From Syntrophaceae bacterium UBA6109 (GTDB lineage: Bacteria; Desulfobacterota; Syntrophia; Syntrophales; UBA6109): a stretch of 29,473 nucleotides of DNA. The DNA is taken from NCBI GenBank assembly GCA_002428445.1, contig DIWJ01000014.1:1-29473 (forward strand), written 5' to 3'. Numbering within the stretch: the first letter of the stretch is position 1; each line of letters opens with the position of its first letter. The notes under the pieces were generated by a model. The model did no database searches. It was given only the letters and a program-made list of their open reading frames with translations, and was not told the origin of the DNA. The translations under genes and the position numbers were made by a program. Positions 5,177-14,148 of this stretch are shown in pieces.

Positions 5177-7015
5177 ATGATCTTCCCGCATTTCCCCAAC
5201 CTCCATGCCCTGGCGGTGCTGGCGCTCACGGTCCTCGCGCTGGTCATCTTTGCCCGCGGAAAGACCCCCATCGAGACCTCCTGTTTGCTGATTCTGATCA
5301 GCCTCACCGTGGGATTCGAGCTTTTCCCCTTCCGTTCGAACGGGCAGATCCTGCACGCAACGGACTTTTTCCACGGCTTCGGACACGAAGCGCTGATTTC
5401 CGTTTGCGCATTGATGATTGCCGGACAGGGCCTTGTTCGGACCGGCGCGCTGGAGCCGATCGGGCGACTCCTGTCCCGGCTCTGGAAGGCAAACCCTAGC
5501 GTCTCCCTGCTTCTGACCCTGATCATGGCCGCCGTCATCAGCGCCTTCGTCAACAACACCCCCGTGGTTGTATTGCTCCTTCCCATTCTGATCGGCGTAT
5601 CGCTGCGCACCGGCACGCCGGCATCTTCGCTCCTGATGCCCATGGGCTTCGCCACCATCCTCGGGGGAACATCCACCGTCATCGGGACATCCACGAACCT
5701 GCTGGTGGTGTCCGTCGCCCATGACATGGGGCTCGGCAGAATGGGGATGTTTGATTTTCTCCTTCCGGCAGCCGTCGCCGGGAGCATCGGAATCCTCTAT
5801 CTCTGGCTCCTGGCGCCTCGCCTGCTGCCGAAGAGGGCTCTATCGATTGCAGACGATTCCCCCCGCGTATTCGTCGCTCACCTTGCCATTCTGGAAGGAA
5901 GCCCGGCTCTCGGCGAAACGCTGGGACGGGCGCTGGAAATGACCGGCGGCGCAATGGATGTCATGAGCGTGGAGCGCGGTTCCGACAACTTCATCCCCGT
6001 GCCGAGCGTGATTTTGAAGAGCGGCGATCACCTGGTCATTCAAGACACCCCGAAACGCCTGAAGGAATTCGAGACCGTGCTCAAGGGAACCCTTTACCCC
6101 GCTGGTTCCGAAGACAAGCCCATCGATGAGGCACACCCGCTGAAGGCCGAGGACCAGCAGATCGCCGAGATAGCTGTCACGGCCGGATCCTTCCTTCAGG
6201 GAACGACCCTGAGCGAATTGCGTTTCGGGGAGCGGTATGGACTCATCACGCTGGCGCTTCGCAGGGTCGACAAGCACTGGCAAATGGTTCACGGCGAAAT
6301 CGGGAACGCAGTCCTGGAGGTCGGCGACATCCTTCTGGTCCAGGGGCCACGCGAAAGCATTTTGAACATCAAGAAAGAAAAGGAGGTTATCGTTCTCGAC
6401 GCCACGGTGGATCTGCCTTTCACCCGGAAGGCAAAGACGGCGCTGCTCGTCATGGCGGGCATTGTCCTTGCAACTGCCCTGGGGATCCTTCCCATCGCCG
6501 TCAGTGCGACCTTCGGTGCCTTGGTGATGATCGTGACCGGCTGCCTTCGCTGGCGCGACGCAACGATGGCCTTGAACACCCAGGTGATTCTTATCGTCGT
6601 CGCGAGTCTGGCCCTTGGCGAGGCGCTGATGAAGACCGGCGGCGCGGATTACCTGGCCGGAATGTTTGCGGCTTTCGCGCTGGGGGCGCCGCCCGCTCTG
6701 GCCGTCAGCGGGCTGATGCTGCTGCTGGCGGTTCTTACGAACACCGTCTCCAACAACGCCGCGGCGGTGATCGGAACCCCCATCGCCATTTCCCTGGCCG
6801 CGCAGATGGGCCAGCCTCCCGAACCTTTCGTCCTGGCGGTTCTGTTCGGAGCCAACATGAGCTTCGCTACGCCGATGGGCTATAAGACCAATCTGCTTGT
6901 GATGAGTGCGGGAGAGTACAGTTTCGCCGATTTCGTTCGCGTTGGGCTGCCGCTGGTTCTGCTGATGTGGGGTGTGCTTTCGCTGGTGCTTCCGCTCACC
7001 GGCGGCCCGCGATAG
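5177..7015 (+). CDS. SLC13/DASS-family anion transporter with two TrkA-C domains
   Basis: About 612 residues forming a polytopic inner-membrane carrier of the divalent anion/sodium symporter (SLC13, ArsB/NhaD-related) superfamily. About six helices form the N-terminal half. A cytoplasmic block of two TrkA-C (RCK-C) regulatory domains follows at about residues 223-302 and 319-401, and a second membrane half reaches the end. Each half carries the characteristic re-entrant motif: SAFVNNTPVVVLLLP, with GTSTNLLV after it, and TNTVSNNAAAVIGTP, with ATPMGYKTNLLV after it. Substrates in this family are sulfate, dicarboxylates or similar anions; the sequence does not fix which. ATG 5177 is chosen because GGAG lies 9 nt upstream and the protein then starts just before the first helix. 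An in-frame GTG at 5078 would add 33 non-membrane residues. Confidence 0.9.
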   Translation: MIFPHFPNLHALAVLALTVLALVIFARGKTPIETSCLLILISLTVGFELFPFRSNGQILHATDFFHGFGHEALISVCALMIAGQGLVRTGALEPIGRLLSRLWKANPSVSLLLTLIMAAVISAFVNNTPVVVLLLPILIGVSLRTGTPASSLLMPMGFATILGGTSTVIGTSTNLLVVSVAHDMGLGRMGMFDFLLPAAVAGSIGILYLWLLAPRLLPKRALSIADDSPRVFVAHLAILEGSPALGETLGRALEMTGGAMDVMSVERGSDNFIPVPSVILKSGDHLVIQDTPKRLKEFETVLKGTLYPAGSEDKPIDEAHPLKAEDQQIAEIAVTAGSFLQGTTLSELRFGERYGLITLALRRVDKHWQMVHGEIGNAVLEVGDILLVQGPRESILNIKKEKEVIVLDATVDLPFTRKAKTALLVMAGIVLATALGILPIAVSATFGALVMIVTGCLRWRDATMALNTQVILIVVASLALGEALMKTGGADYLAGMFAAFALGAPPALAVSGLMLLLAVLTNTVSNNAAAVIGTPIAISLAAQMGQPPEPFVLAVLFGANMSFATPMGYKTNLLVMSAGEYSFADFVRVGLPLVLLMWGVLSLVLPLTGGPR

Positions 7016-7086
7016 AGGCCCGCCGCGTTGCCGATCGTTCCTCTTCCTTGACGCATTTCGAACGGACGGAACCGGCGCCCGCGGCA

Positions 7087-8070
7087 CTACCCCGGGATTT
7101 CGCCCGCTGCCTTTACAACGGCCAGCGGTTCTTTCCCCTGCAGGACGCGCTTCATGTTCTCGTATGCGAACAGGGCGCACTGGATGCGCGAGTCCAGAGT
7201 GCAGGATGCGATGTGGGGCGTGATGACGACGTTGTCGAGATTTCTCAGGGGATTGTCCGGGGTCATCGGCTCCTTCACCAGGACGTCCAGCCCGGCCCCT
7301 GCAATTTTCCGGCAGCGAAGGGCATCGTAGAGGGCGGCTTCGTCCACGATGGCCCCCCGGCTCGTGTTGATGAGGAGGGCGCTGCCCTTCATCATCGCGA
7401 ACTCCCTCTCCCCGACGAAACCGCGCGTCTCGGGGGTAAGCGGAACGTGCAGCGTCACGACGTCCGATTTCTCAAGCAATTCTTCAAAGGTCGTGATCCG
7501 GATCCCAAGCTCTTTCGCGGTCTGCTCGGGGACGTGGGACCGGGTATGACCCAGGAGTTCGACGTCGAATCCCCTGAGCCTCGCCGCCACCTTTCTGCCG
7601 ATGGTCCCCAGACCCACGATCCCTACGGTCTTCCCTTCGAGGTCATGCGAGGATCGCCACTGGTCGGCCGTCCATTTCCCTTCCGCCACGCCCCGGACAA
7701 TCGGGACAAAACGCTTGTAGAGAGTCAGCATCAGCGTGACGACGAATTCCGCAACGGCCGTCGCATTGCTTCCCCCGTTCGTCGCCACGGGAACACCCAG
7801 GCCGGAAATGGTCTTCACGTCGATCCGGTCGTAGCCGGCTGCAAAAAGCTGAACCAGTTTGAGATTCGGGCAGGCCCTGACGAGATCAACCGTGATGTCC
7901 GCCGGCATCAGCATGACAAAGTCGGCATCGCGGACCAACGGTATCTTGGCCTCCGTCGGCAGACGGTTGTCCACATGAAAAACAAAGAACTCCAGAGGCG
8001 CCGCGTCCATCAAGGGCCTCATCTCATCCTCGGGATAGGGCGTCATGAAAGCAACTTTTGCCTTGTACAT
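7087..8070 (-). CDS. D-isomer-specific 2-hydroxyacid dehydrogenase
   Basis: A 327-residue NAD(P)-dependent oxidoreductase interconverting a D-2-hydroxyacid and its 2-oxoacid (family of phosphoglycerate, glyoxylate/hydroxypyruvate and lactate dehydrogenases). The Rossmann motif is GLGTIG (G153-x-G155-xx-G158). The catalytic triad is complete: R238 in NTSRGAIVDE, E267 in LDVLVKEP and H286 in TPHIAS. No C-terminal ACT domain is present, so it is not a regulated SerA. The start is ATG 8070, with GGGG 10 nt upstream; an in-frame ATG at 8136 would add an atypical basic leader. It is transcribed alone and convergent to the anion transporter, with no clear terminator in the 71-nt gap. The exact substrate cannot be told. 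Confidence 0.92.
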   Translation of the reverse strand: MYKAKVAFMTPYPEDEMRPLMDAAPLEFFVFHVDNRLPTEAKIPLVRDADFVMLMPADITVDLVRACPNLKLVQLFAAGYDRIDVKTISGLGVPVATNGGSNATAVAEFVVTLMLTLYKRFVPIVRGVAEGKWTADQWRSSHDLEGKTVGIVGLGTIGRKVAARLRGFDVELLGHTRSHVPEQTAKELGIRITTFEELLEKSDVVTLHVPLTPETRGFVGEREFAMMKGSALLINTSRGAIVDEAALYDALRCRKIAGAGLDVLVKEPMTPDNPLRNLDNVVITPHIASCTLDSRIQCALFAYENMKRVLQGKEPLAVVKAAGEIPG

Positions 8071-8137
8071 TCCGGAAATTCCCCTTTCCTGTCGAAATTT
8101 CTCTCCACGGCAACCCTTGCCAAGCGCTGTGGTCATT

Positions 8138-8167
8138 ATTTTATGGCGGGCTGCGCCTTTTTGTCCA
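8138..8167 (-). promoter_or_regulatory. Promoter for the hydroxyacid dehydrogenase
   Basis: On the minus strand TGGACA (8162-8167, 5 of 6 to -35) and TAAAAT (8138-8143, 5 of 6 to -10) are separated by 18 nt. The start codon follows about 65 nt downstream. Confidence 0.55.
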
Positions 8168-8193
8168 TGCTTTTTAACCGCTCCGGCCTTATA

Positions 8194-8221
8194 TTGACTT
8201 TCGACGGCAATATTATAGAAT
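8194..8221 (+). promoter_or_regulatory. Promoter for the hydrolase-to-phosphatase cluster
   Basis: TTGACT (8194-8199) and TAGAAT (8216-8221) lie 16 nt apart, each 5 of 6 to consensus. The leader of about 130 nt contains a CCGGTT-CTGA-AACCGG hairpin shortly before the coding region. Confidence 0.6.
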
Positions 8222-8355
8222 CGCCGGCAATTTCGAGTTGGCCGGTGCTGAGGGCAGAAATTTCGACCGCTGTTCTCGGCTTTATTTTTTTCTCGTTACC
8301 GGCCGGTTCTGAAACCGGACTTTCTTCTCCCTGCAGACAACGGATGGAGCATCCC

Positions 8356-9405
8356 ATGACCGACGACTGCTTTGTACCTGAACCCTGGGCGCGCCATCGC
8401 CACCTGCAGTCCATGTTCGCCAGTATGAGAATCCGCGCTATCGGCGGAAATCCGATGCTCCGCGCCGCCCGCGAGTTCATCGTCGACGCCGGCGGAGGCG
8501 TCCGTCTTCTGGGATTCCACTCCCCCCAACCGGGGGGCGACGCCCGGGGGCTGGCGGTCCTGCTGCACGGCTGGGAAGGAAGCGCGGAATCCACCTACAT
8601 CCTTACGACGGGCAGATTCCTCTACCGCAGCGGGTATGATGTATTCCGCTTGAACCTGCGCGACCACGGGAACAGCCATCATCTCAACGTAGACCTTTTT
8701 CACGGCGCACGGATCGAGGAGACGTTTCAAGCCGTGCGCCGCATCGCCGGACTCGGCGGGAGCAGGCCCTTCTTCATTGTCGGGTTTTCTCTCGGCGGCA
8801 ACTTCGGTCTCCGCATCTCCCGGCTCCAGGTCAGCCGTCCAATTCCCAACCTGCGCCACGTCATCAGCATCAGCCCGGCCCTCGACCCCTACAAGTCGAC
8901 GCTCTTCATCGACAACGGATTCCCCCTTTATCGCAATTACTTCCTGAACAAGTGGAAAAAATCCCTGCGGAAAAAGGAATCCCTCTTCCCGGACAAGTAC
9001 AAATTCGGCCCCTTCCTGCATGCAAAGACCTGCATGGAGCTGACCGAGGCCCTGATGCCCTATTTCCCCGAATACCCGACGTACCGCGATTATTTCCGCC
9101 AGTATACGCTGCTGGGCGATTCCCTTTGCGAACTGGGCGTTCCGACCACGATCATCGCCTCCGCCGACGATCCCGTCGTGCCCGTCGAAGATCTGACAGG
9201 TCTGAAGACCGGGCCGAATCTGCGCCTCTCGCTGCAGAGATACGGGGGGCATTGCGGTTTCCTGGGAAACCCCTTCCCTTTCGGGTGCTGGTATGAGAAA
9301 AAGATCGCCGGCATCATGAATTCCGCGGATCTCAATCCCGGCAAACCATCCGCCCCCTGCGCGACGAGGACTTATGGATCCTGCTTCCCTTCTCCGGACG
9401 CCTGA
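8356..9405 (+). CDS. YheT-like alpha/beta hydrolase
   Basis: A 349-residue protein of the YheT/ABHD1-3 (UPF0017) group of alpha/beta-fold hydrolases, probably an esterase or lipase. The N-terminal signature PWARHRHLQSMFAS matches the family's PxWxxNxHLQ start. An oxyanion-loop motif LLHGWEGSAEST follows. The nucleophile is S145 in GFSLGGN, the acid is D271 or D272 in SADDPVVP, and the base is H299 in GGHCGF. ATG 8356 is supported by GGAG 6 nt upstream; ATG 8344 has none. The frame is open far upstream, but that part is antisense to the dehydrogenase. The tail after residue ~325 is family-atypical and overlaps the following Nudix gene by 32 nt, implying coupling. Confidence 0.9.
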   Translation: MTDDCFVPEPWARHRHLQSMFASMRIRAIGGNPMLRAAREFIVDAGGGVRLLGFHSPQPGGDARGLAVLLHGWEGSAESTYILTTGRFLYRSGYDVFRLNLRDHGNSHHLNVDLFHGARIEETFQAVRRIAGLGGSRPFFIVGFSLGGNFGLRISRLQVSRPIPNLRHVISISPALDPYKSTLFIDNGFPLYRNYFLNKWKKSLRKKESLFPDKYKFGPFLHAKTCMELTEALMPYFPEYPTYRDYFRQYTLLGDSLCELGVPTTIIASADDPVVPVEDLTGLKTGPNLRLSLQRYGGHCGFLGNPFPFGCWYEKKIAGIMNSADLNPGKPSAPCATRTYGSCFPSPDA

Positions 9406-10264
9406 TTTTCCATCGCTGATCTCCCGGAGACTTTCCGAGGTTCCCTGCGACTTCCCGTCCAGGATGCGGCAGATCACCGCGGAAAGCAGCTCCCCCGCGG
9501 CGCATCACGGGCTGGCCGGCGTCCTCCTCCCGCTGCATTTCTGTCCTGAAGGCGAAGGGCCGGGGCTTCCGGGAGAATTCTGCTTTCAGTTGATCAAACG
9601 CTCCGCCCGGACGGTCCAGGCCGGCGATATTGGCTGCCCCGGCGGTATGATCCATCCTTTCGCGGACCGTTTCCTGAGCCTCCTTATCCGTTCGGGCCTG
9701 CTGCCCGCTTTCCGTCCGGACATTCTCCCCATCGCAAAGCGCTACGATGGAGAGACCCGGAAATGGATCACGCTTTTTCTGACGACGGCTCTGCGCGAAT
9801 CATGGGAGGAGATCGGCCTTTCTCCATGGAATGTCCGCTGTCTCGGGCCTCTGCCGACGCACTCCCTGACCCTCTTCCGACGGACGATTTTTCCCCTCGT
9901 GGGGATTGTTCCCCATACCTATACCCCGCGGATCAGTTGCGAAGTGGAACGGCTGCTGGAAATCCCGCTGCGTTCCTTCCTCGACGCGTCACGCTATGCC
10001 GACCTGGTCATTGAAATTCCTGACGATATCCGACCGCCGGACATCGCGGCACGGCGGGAATTTCCCTGCTTTCTCTTCGACGGCGGTCCCGAAGAAGGCA
10101 TCCTCTGGGGCGCGACCTTTACCCTGATCATCAACTTCTTCAAGATCGTTCTCGGCATCGACCTTCCGCCTTTTTCGCCGGCCCGGCAGACCGTCGTCAG
10201 GAAGGTGGGCGTTGAATACATCAAGGGCCGGCACTGGCCCCCTCCGGGAACGCGCGCGCCTTGA
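9374..10264 (+). CDS. Nudix hydrolase with an interrupted Nudix box
   Basis: A 296-residue protein whose layout resembles CoA pyrophosphatase-like Nudix enzymes: SRMRQITAESSSPAAHHGLAG, then a beta strand, GDIGCPGGMIHP (PGG at 89-91) and ALRESWEEIGLS (141-146 = RExxEE). These glutamates bind the metal that activates water for diphosphate cleavage. Between PGG and RExxEE lie about 50 residues instead of about 17, an insertion (FADRFLSLLIRSGLL...) not found in the usual 23-residue box. The start ATG 9374 has GAGG 4 nt upstream. It overlaps the hydrolase gene and is followed within 20 nt by the aminotransferase. The substrate may be CoA or another nucleoside diphosphate derivative; this is inference. 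Confidence 0.82.
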   Translation: MDPASLLRTPDFPSLISRRLSEVPCDFPSRMRQITAESSSPAAHHGLAGVLLPLHFCPEGEGPGLPGEFCFQLIKRSARTVQAGDIGCPGGMIHPFADRFLSLLIRSGLLPAFRPDILPIAKRYDGETRKWITLFLTTALRESWEEIGLSPWNVRCLGPLPTHSLTLFRRTIFPLVGIVPHTYTPRISCEVERLLEIPLRSFLDASRYADLVIEIPDDIRPPDIAARREFPCFLFDGGPEEGILWGATFTLIINFFKIVLGIDLPPFSPARQTVVRKVGVEYIKGRHWPPPGTRAP

Positions 10265-10284
10265 CAAGGCTCGCCCGAGCGGAT

Positions 10285-11448
10285 ATGGAAAACACCACTA
10301 TGCTTTCACAGCGCGCCTGCGATATCCCGCCCTTCATCGTCATGGATGTCCTCGAGAAGGCCCAGGAGATGGAAAAGCGCGGCGAACACGTGGTTCACCT
10401 CGAAGTCGGGGAACCGGACTTCGACACGCCGGCGTGCATCAAGGAGGCCTGCGTCAGGGCGCTGCAGGACGGAAGGACCCACTACACGCACAGCCTGGGC
10501 CTGCTGGAGCTCCGGGAAGCGATCTGCGAGCATTACAGCGATCAATATGGCGTGACGGTCTGCCCCGACCAGATTGTCGTGACGTCGGGCACGTCGCCCG
10601 CGATGCTGCTCCTCTTTTCCGCCCTCATCGGCCCCGGCGACGAGATCGTCATCTCCGATCCGCACTACGCCTGCTATCCCAATTTCATCCGCTTTCTCGG
10701 CGGGGTCCCGGTCCGCGTCAACGTCTACGAGGAAGACGGCTTTCAGTACCGCCCCGAGGCGATCCGGGAGAAGATTTCTCCCCGCACCAGAGGAATTTTG
10801 ATCAATTCCCCGTCCAATCCGACGGGAAACCTGCTTGATCCGGGCCGGATGAAGGAGATTGCTTCCCTCGGTGTTCCGGTGATTTCCGACGAGATCTACC
10901 ACGGCCTCGTCTATGAGGGAAAAGAGCACAGCATCCTGGAGTTTTCGGATTCAGCCTTCGTTTTCAACGGCTTCTCCAAGGCCTATGCCATGACCGGCTG
11001 GCGCCTGGGTTACCTCATCAGCCCGAAACCCTATGTCCGGGCCCTCCAGAAGATCCAGCAGAACCTCTTCATCTCCGCCAACGCCTTTGTGCAGTGGGCC
11101 GGCGTGGCGGCGCTCCGCGAAGCGGGCGGCGACGTGATCCGCATGAAGGGAATCTACGATGAGCGAAGAAGATACATGATTCGCCGTCTCCGCGACCTCG
11201 GACTCGGCGTCTCCGTTGAACCCACCGGCGCGTTCTATGTGCTCGGAAACATCCGGGCCTTCTCCCGCGACTCGTACTCGACCGCCTTCGATATCCTGAA
11301 CCGGGCAAAAGTGGGCGTTACCCCCGGCATCGATTTCGGGGAAAATTGCGAGGGCTATCTGCGTTTCTCCTACGCCAACTCCCTGGAAAACATCCGCGAG
11401 GGCCTCGACCGGCTGGAATGCTACCTGAAGGAAAACCGCAGACTTTGA
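10285..11448 (+). CDS. PLP-dependent class I/II aminotransferase
   Basis: About 387 residues of fold-type I aminotransferase, the aspartate/alanine/aromatic group. Visible signatures are HLEVGEPDFDTP near the N-terminus, the substrate and cofactor motif SPSNPTGN, ISDEIYHGLVY (Asp that pairs with the PLP pyridine nitrogen, Tyr that contacts its hydroxyl), and the Schiff-base lysine K232 in FNGFSKAYAMTGWRLGY. The arginine binding the substrate carboxylate is in GYLRFSYANS. It transfers an amino group between an amino acid and a 2-oxoacid. Substrate is not resolvable. Starts at 10285 and 10300 are both plausible; the family usually begins as the second (MLSQRACDIPPF). It lies 20 nt after the Nudix gene and overlaps the phosphatase start. 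Confidence 0.92.
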   Translation: MENTTMLSQRACDIPPFIVMDVLEKAQEMEKRGEHVVHLEVGEPDFDTPACIKEACVRALQDGRTHYTHSLGLLELREAICEHYSDQYGVTVCPDQIVVTSGTSPAMLLLFSALIGPGDEIVISDPHYACYPNFIRFLGGVPVRVNVYEEDGFQYRPEAIREKISPRTRGILINSPSNPTGNLLDPGRMKEIASLGVPVISDEIYHGLVYEGKEHSILEFSDSAFVFNGFSKAYAMTGWRLGYLISPKPYVRALQKIQQNLFISANAFVQWAGVAALREAGGDVIRMKGIYDERRRYMIRRLRDLGLGVSVEPTGAFYVLGNIRAFSRDSYSTAFDILNRAKVGVTPGIDFGENCEGYLRFSYANSLENIREGLDRLECYLKENRRL

Positions 11449-12119
11449 ACCCGGAAACCCGTCCCCCGCAGTCCATCCGTTGCGTGGTCTTCGATTTCGA
11501 CGGAACGCTCGCCGAATTGAACATCGATTTCCCGCGGATGCGTCAATCCGTCCTCAGGCTGATCGATGACGAAGGCGTCTTATCGGAAGAGCTGGCTTCC
11601 CTGTATGTCCTGGAGATGATCCAGGCAGCAGCGGGAAAAATCGCCGCCGCCAGACCGGAACGCCAATCCCTTTTTCAGGAAAAGGCCTTCGCGGTCATCC
11701 GCGGGATCGAGATGGAAGCGGCCTCCCGGGGACGGCTGCTCCCGGGAACAATCCCGCTCCTGGAAGGCCTTCGCCGCGGCGGCCGCAAATCGGCGGTCGT
11801 TACGCGCAACTGTCGATCGGCGGTCCTGCAGATTTTCCCGCAAATCGACGTTTCCTGCGATCTTGTGCTGACGCGGGACGACGTCCCGCTGGTCAAACCG
11901 GCCGTCGATCACCTCATCCGTTCCGTGCAGACCCTCGGAATGACGCCCCTGAATTCCGCCATGGTCGGCGATCACCCGATGGATATGCGCATGGGAAAGG
12001 CCGTCGGAGCCTGGGCGGTCGGAGTCCTGTCCGGGCACTCCACGGAACGGGACCTCCGTCAGGCCGGCGCCGATCTGGTGCTGAAGAACGCCTCCGGTCT
12101 CCTGCCCCTCTTTTCTTAA
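11445..12119 (+). CDS. HAD-superfamily phosphohydrolase (PGP-like)
   Basis: About 224 residues with all HAD motifs: the DxD nucleophile and acid (VVFDFDGTLAEL, D17 and D19), motif II Thr (SAVVTRNCR), motif III Lys (PLVKPAVDHL) and motif IV (MVGDHPMDMRMG). A helical cap lies between motifs I and II, as in phosphoglycolate phosphatase and beta-phosphoglucomutase relatives. It removes phosphate from a small metabolite, unidentified. The start is uncertain: TTG 11445 overlaps the aminotransferase stop by 4 nt and has GAAGGA 12 nt upstream, while ATG 11418 lies inside the preceding gene without a clear site. It is the last gene of the cluster starting at 8356. Confidence 0.85.
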   Translation: MNPETRPPQSIRCVVFDFDGTLAELNIDFPRMRQSVLRLIDDEGVLSEELASLYVLEMIQAAAGKIAAARPERQSLFQEKAFAVIRGIEMEAASRGRLLPGTIPLLEGLRRGGRKSAVVTRNCRSAVLQIFPQIDVSCDLVLTRDDVPLVKPAVDHLIRSVQTLGMTPLNSAMVGDHPMDMRMGKAVGAWAVGVLSGHSTERDLRQAGADLVLKNASGLLPLFS

Positions 12120-12149
12120 CATTTTCATCCGCATCCGCGGCATCTTCCC

Positions 12150-12180
12150 TTGACAGAAAGCGCGTCTCCTGTGATATATA
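12150..12180 (+). promoter_or_regulatory. Promoter of the CoA-transferase / acyl-CoA synthetase operon
   Basis: TTGACA at 12150-12155 is a perfect -35. ATATATA follows, with TATATA at 12175-12180 (19-nt spacer) or GATATA at 17-nt spacing. The gap of 121 nt between the phosphatase and CoA-transferase genes makes this the natural start of the operon. Confidence 0.6.
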
Positions 12181-12240
12181 CGCTCAAAAGAAGAGGCAAA
12201 AGGACGAAGCTTCCGGAGAGGATCCGCGTACGGGAAAAAG

Positions 12241-14148
12241 ATGAAGACAATCGAAGACTGGAAGAAACTCTACCCCGAAAAATTTGCCGCAGAGGATCAG
12301 ATATTCGCCCGTATCCGGCGCGGCGATCATATCTTTCTGGCGTCGGGCTGCGGCGAACCCCAGTACCTGATCCAGGCAATGATGCGTTACGTGGAAAATC
12401 ATCCCAAGGCATTCTACGACGCCGAAATCATGCACGTGTACTCCTTCGGCCTCGCCCCCTACGCCGATTCCAAATTCAAGAGCAATTTCCGGCACAACTC
12501 GTTTTTCATCGGCAACAACACACGCGGCAGCATCAATCGCGGCGCCTCCGATTATACGCCCATTTCCCTGTCGGACGTTCCGGCGCTCATCGAGCGGGGA
12601 ATCGTCACCATCGACGTGGCCTTGATCCAGACGTCGCCCCCCGACGAGCACGGGTATCTGAGTCTCGGCGTCAGCGTTGACATGGTGAAGATGGCCACCG
12701 ACAAGGCCCCTCTCTGCATTGCCCAGATCAATACGAACATGCCCCGCACCCACGGGGACGGTTTTCTACACATCAAGGACGTCGACTTCGTTCTTCCCCA
12801 CGACGAACCCCTCCTTGAGGTCAAGGGCGCAACGGCGACGGAGGTCACGGACCGGATCGGCAACTACGTTGCACGGCTCATCCAGGACGGCGACACCATC
12901 CAGGTCGGTTACGGGAGCCTGCCCAACGCCATCGTCACCAATCTGTACGCAAAAAGGCATCTGGGGGTTCATACGGAGCTCCTCAGCGACGGCCTCGTCA
13001 ACCTCATCAAGGCGGGCGTCGTCGACAATTCGCGAAAGACGATCAACCGCGGCATGACCGTGGCGGCATTCTCCATGGGGACGCGGGAGACCTACGACTT
13101 TCTCCACGACAATCCCACCATCATGTTCCGAACGATCGATTACACGAACGACATCCTCCTGATCGCCCGGCAGGACAACATGGTCGCCATCAACGCCGCC
13201 CTGGAAATCGACCTGACCGGCCAGGCCACCTCCGAGTCCATCGGAAACACCTTTTACAGCGGGATCGGCGGCCACTACGACTTCATGCGGGGCGCCCTCC
13301 TGTCCAAGAACGGCAAGACCATCCTCGCCGTCAAATCGACCGCCCACAACGACACCGTATCGCGCATCGTCCCCACGCTCAGTGAGGGCGCCGGCGTGAC
13401 GCTGAACCGCGGCGACGTCCGCTACGTCGTCACTGAATACGGCATCGCCTACCTGCACGGCAAGAACATCCGGGACCGGGCCATGTCCCTCATCGCGATC
13501 GCCCATCCGAAGTTCCGCGCCTGGCTGATCGAGGAGGCCAAACGCAGAGGCCTCATTTTCCGGGACCAGGCATTTATCCCCGGCAGTCGCGGCGAGTATC
13601 CCGAACACCTCGAGACCTTCCGGACGACCAAGGCCGGCTTGACGCTCCAGCTGCGGCCCGTCCGGATGAACGACGAATCGGCATTCAAGGACTTCCTCTA
13701 TTCCCTGTCCGACAAGAGCCTTCACCGCCGCTTCCTTTCCAAGCGCAAGGACATCCCGCACGAACGGCTCCAGGACTTCGTCATCATCGACTACACCAAG
13801 GAGATGGTCATCCTCGCCGTTGTCGGCCAGCAGGACAACGAAACCATCGTTGCCGTCGGCCAGTACGGCATCGACGAGGCCAGCCACACGGCGGAGATCG
13901 CCTTCGCCGTGCGCGACGACTACCACAACCGCGGCATCGGACAAACCATGCTGACCTACCTCACGTACCTCGCCAGGAGGGACGGTCTCCTCGGATTCAC
14001 GGCCGAGGTCCTCGTCGAAAACAAGCCCATGCTGCACGTCTTCGAGAAGGGCGGATTCGACATCAAGAAAAAAAGCGATGCAGGGGTCTACGACCTGAAA
14101 ATGATGTTCCGGGAACCGATGGATGATGAAAGCAAGAAATCTCGATGA
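12241..14148 (+). CDS. Acetyl-CoA hydrolase/CoA-transferase fused to a GNAT acetyltransferase
   Basis: A 635-residue two-domain protein. Residues ~1-450 are a family I CoA-transferase of the acetyl-CoA hydrolase/4-hydroxybutyrate CoA-transferase type, with the catalytic glutamate E246 in GVHTELLSDG and the signature GQATSESIGNTFYSGIGGHYDF. It moves CoA between acyl groups, often acetate with another carboxylate. Residues ~470-630 are a GNAT domain (LRPVRMNDESAFKDF..., AEIAFAVRDDYHNRGIGQTML with the acetyl-CoA pyrophosphate loop RGIGQT, then LVENKPMLHVFEKGGF). This segment resembles the acetyltransferase half of Pat-type protein lysine acetylases. The next gene overlaps by 26 nt and encodes the acyl-CoA synthetase type that is fused to GNAT in Pat itself. 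The fusion suggests acetylation control of CoA chemistry; this is inferred. Confidence 0.93.
   Translation: MKTIEDWKKLYPEKFAAEDQIFARIRRGDHIFLASGCGEPQYLIQAMMRYVENHPKAFYDAEIMHVYSFGLAPYADSKFKSNFRHNSFFIGNNTRGSINRGASDYTPISLSDVPALIERGIVTIDVALIQTSPPDEHGYLSLGVSVDMVKMATDKAPLCIAQINTNMPRTHGDGFLHIKDVDFVLPHDEPLLEVKGATATEVTDRIGNYVARLIQDGDTIQVGYGSLPNAIVTNLYAKRHLGVHTELLSDGLVNLIKAGVVDNSRKTINRGMTVAAFSMGTRETYDFLHDNPTIMFRTIDYTNDILLIARQDNMVAINAALEIDLTGQATSESIGNTFYSGIGGHYDFMRGALLSKNGKTILAVKSTAHNDTVSRIVPTLSEGAGVTLNRGDVRYVVTEYGIAYLHGKNIRDRAMSLIAIAHPKFRAWLIEEAKRRGLIFRDQAFIPGSRGEYPEHLETFRTTKAGLTLQLRPVRMNDESAFKDFLYSLSDKSLHRRFLSKRKDIPHERLQDFVIIDYTKEMVILAVVGQQDNETIVAVGQYGIDEASHTAEIAFAVRDDYHNRGIGQTMLTYLTYLARRDGLLGFTAEVLVENKPMLHVFEKGGFDIKKKSDAGVYDLKMMFREPMDDESKKSR

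Noticed and set aside
5840..7180. 446-residue minus-strand frame
   Set aside because: Antisense to the anion transporter; Arg/Gln/His-rich and motif-free.
6967..8355. Long plus-strand frame that would extend the YheT-like hydrolase by about 460 residues
   Set aside because: This part is antisense to a complete, motif-perfect 2-hydroxyacid dehydrogenase. A good ribosome site exists at 8356, and the hydrolase family starts there.
8296..9477. 393-residue minus-strand frame
   Set aside because: Antisense to the hydrolase gene, which has a complete catalytic triad.
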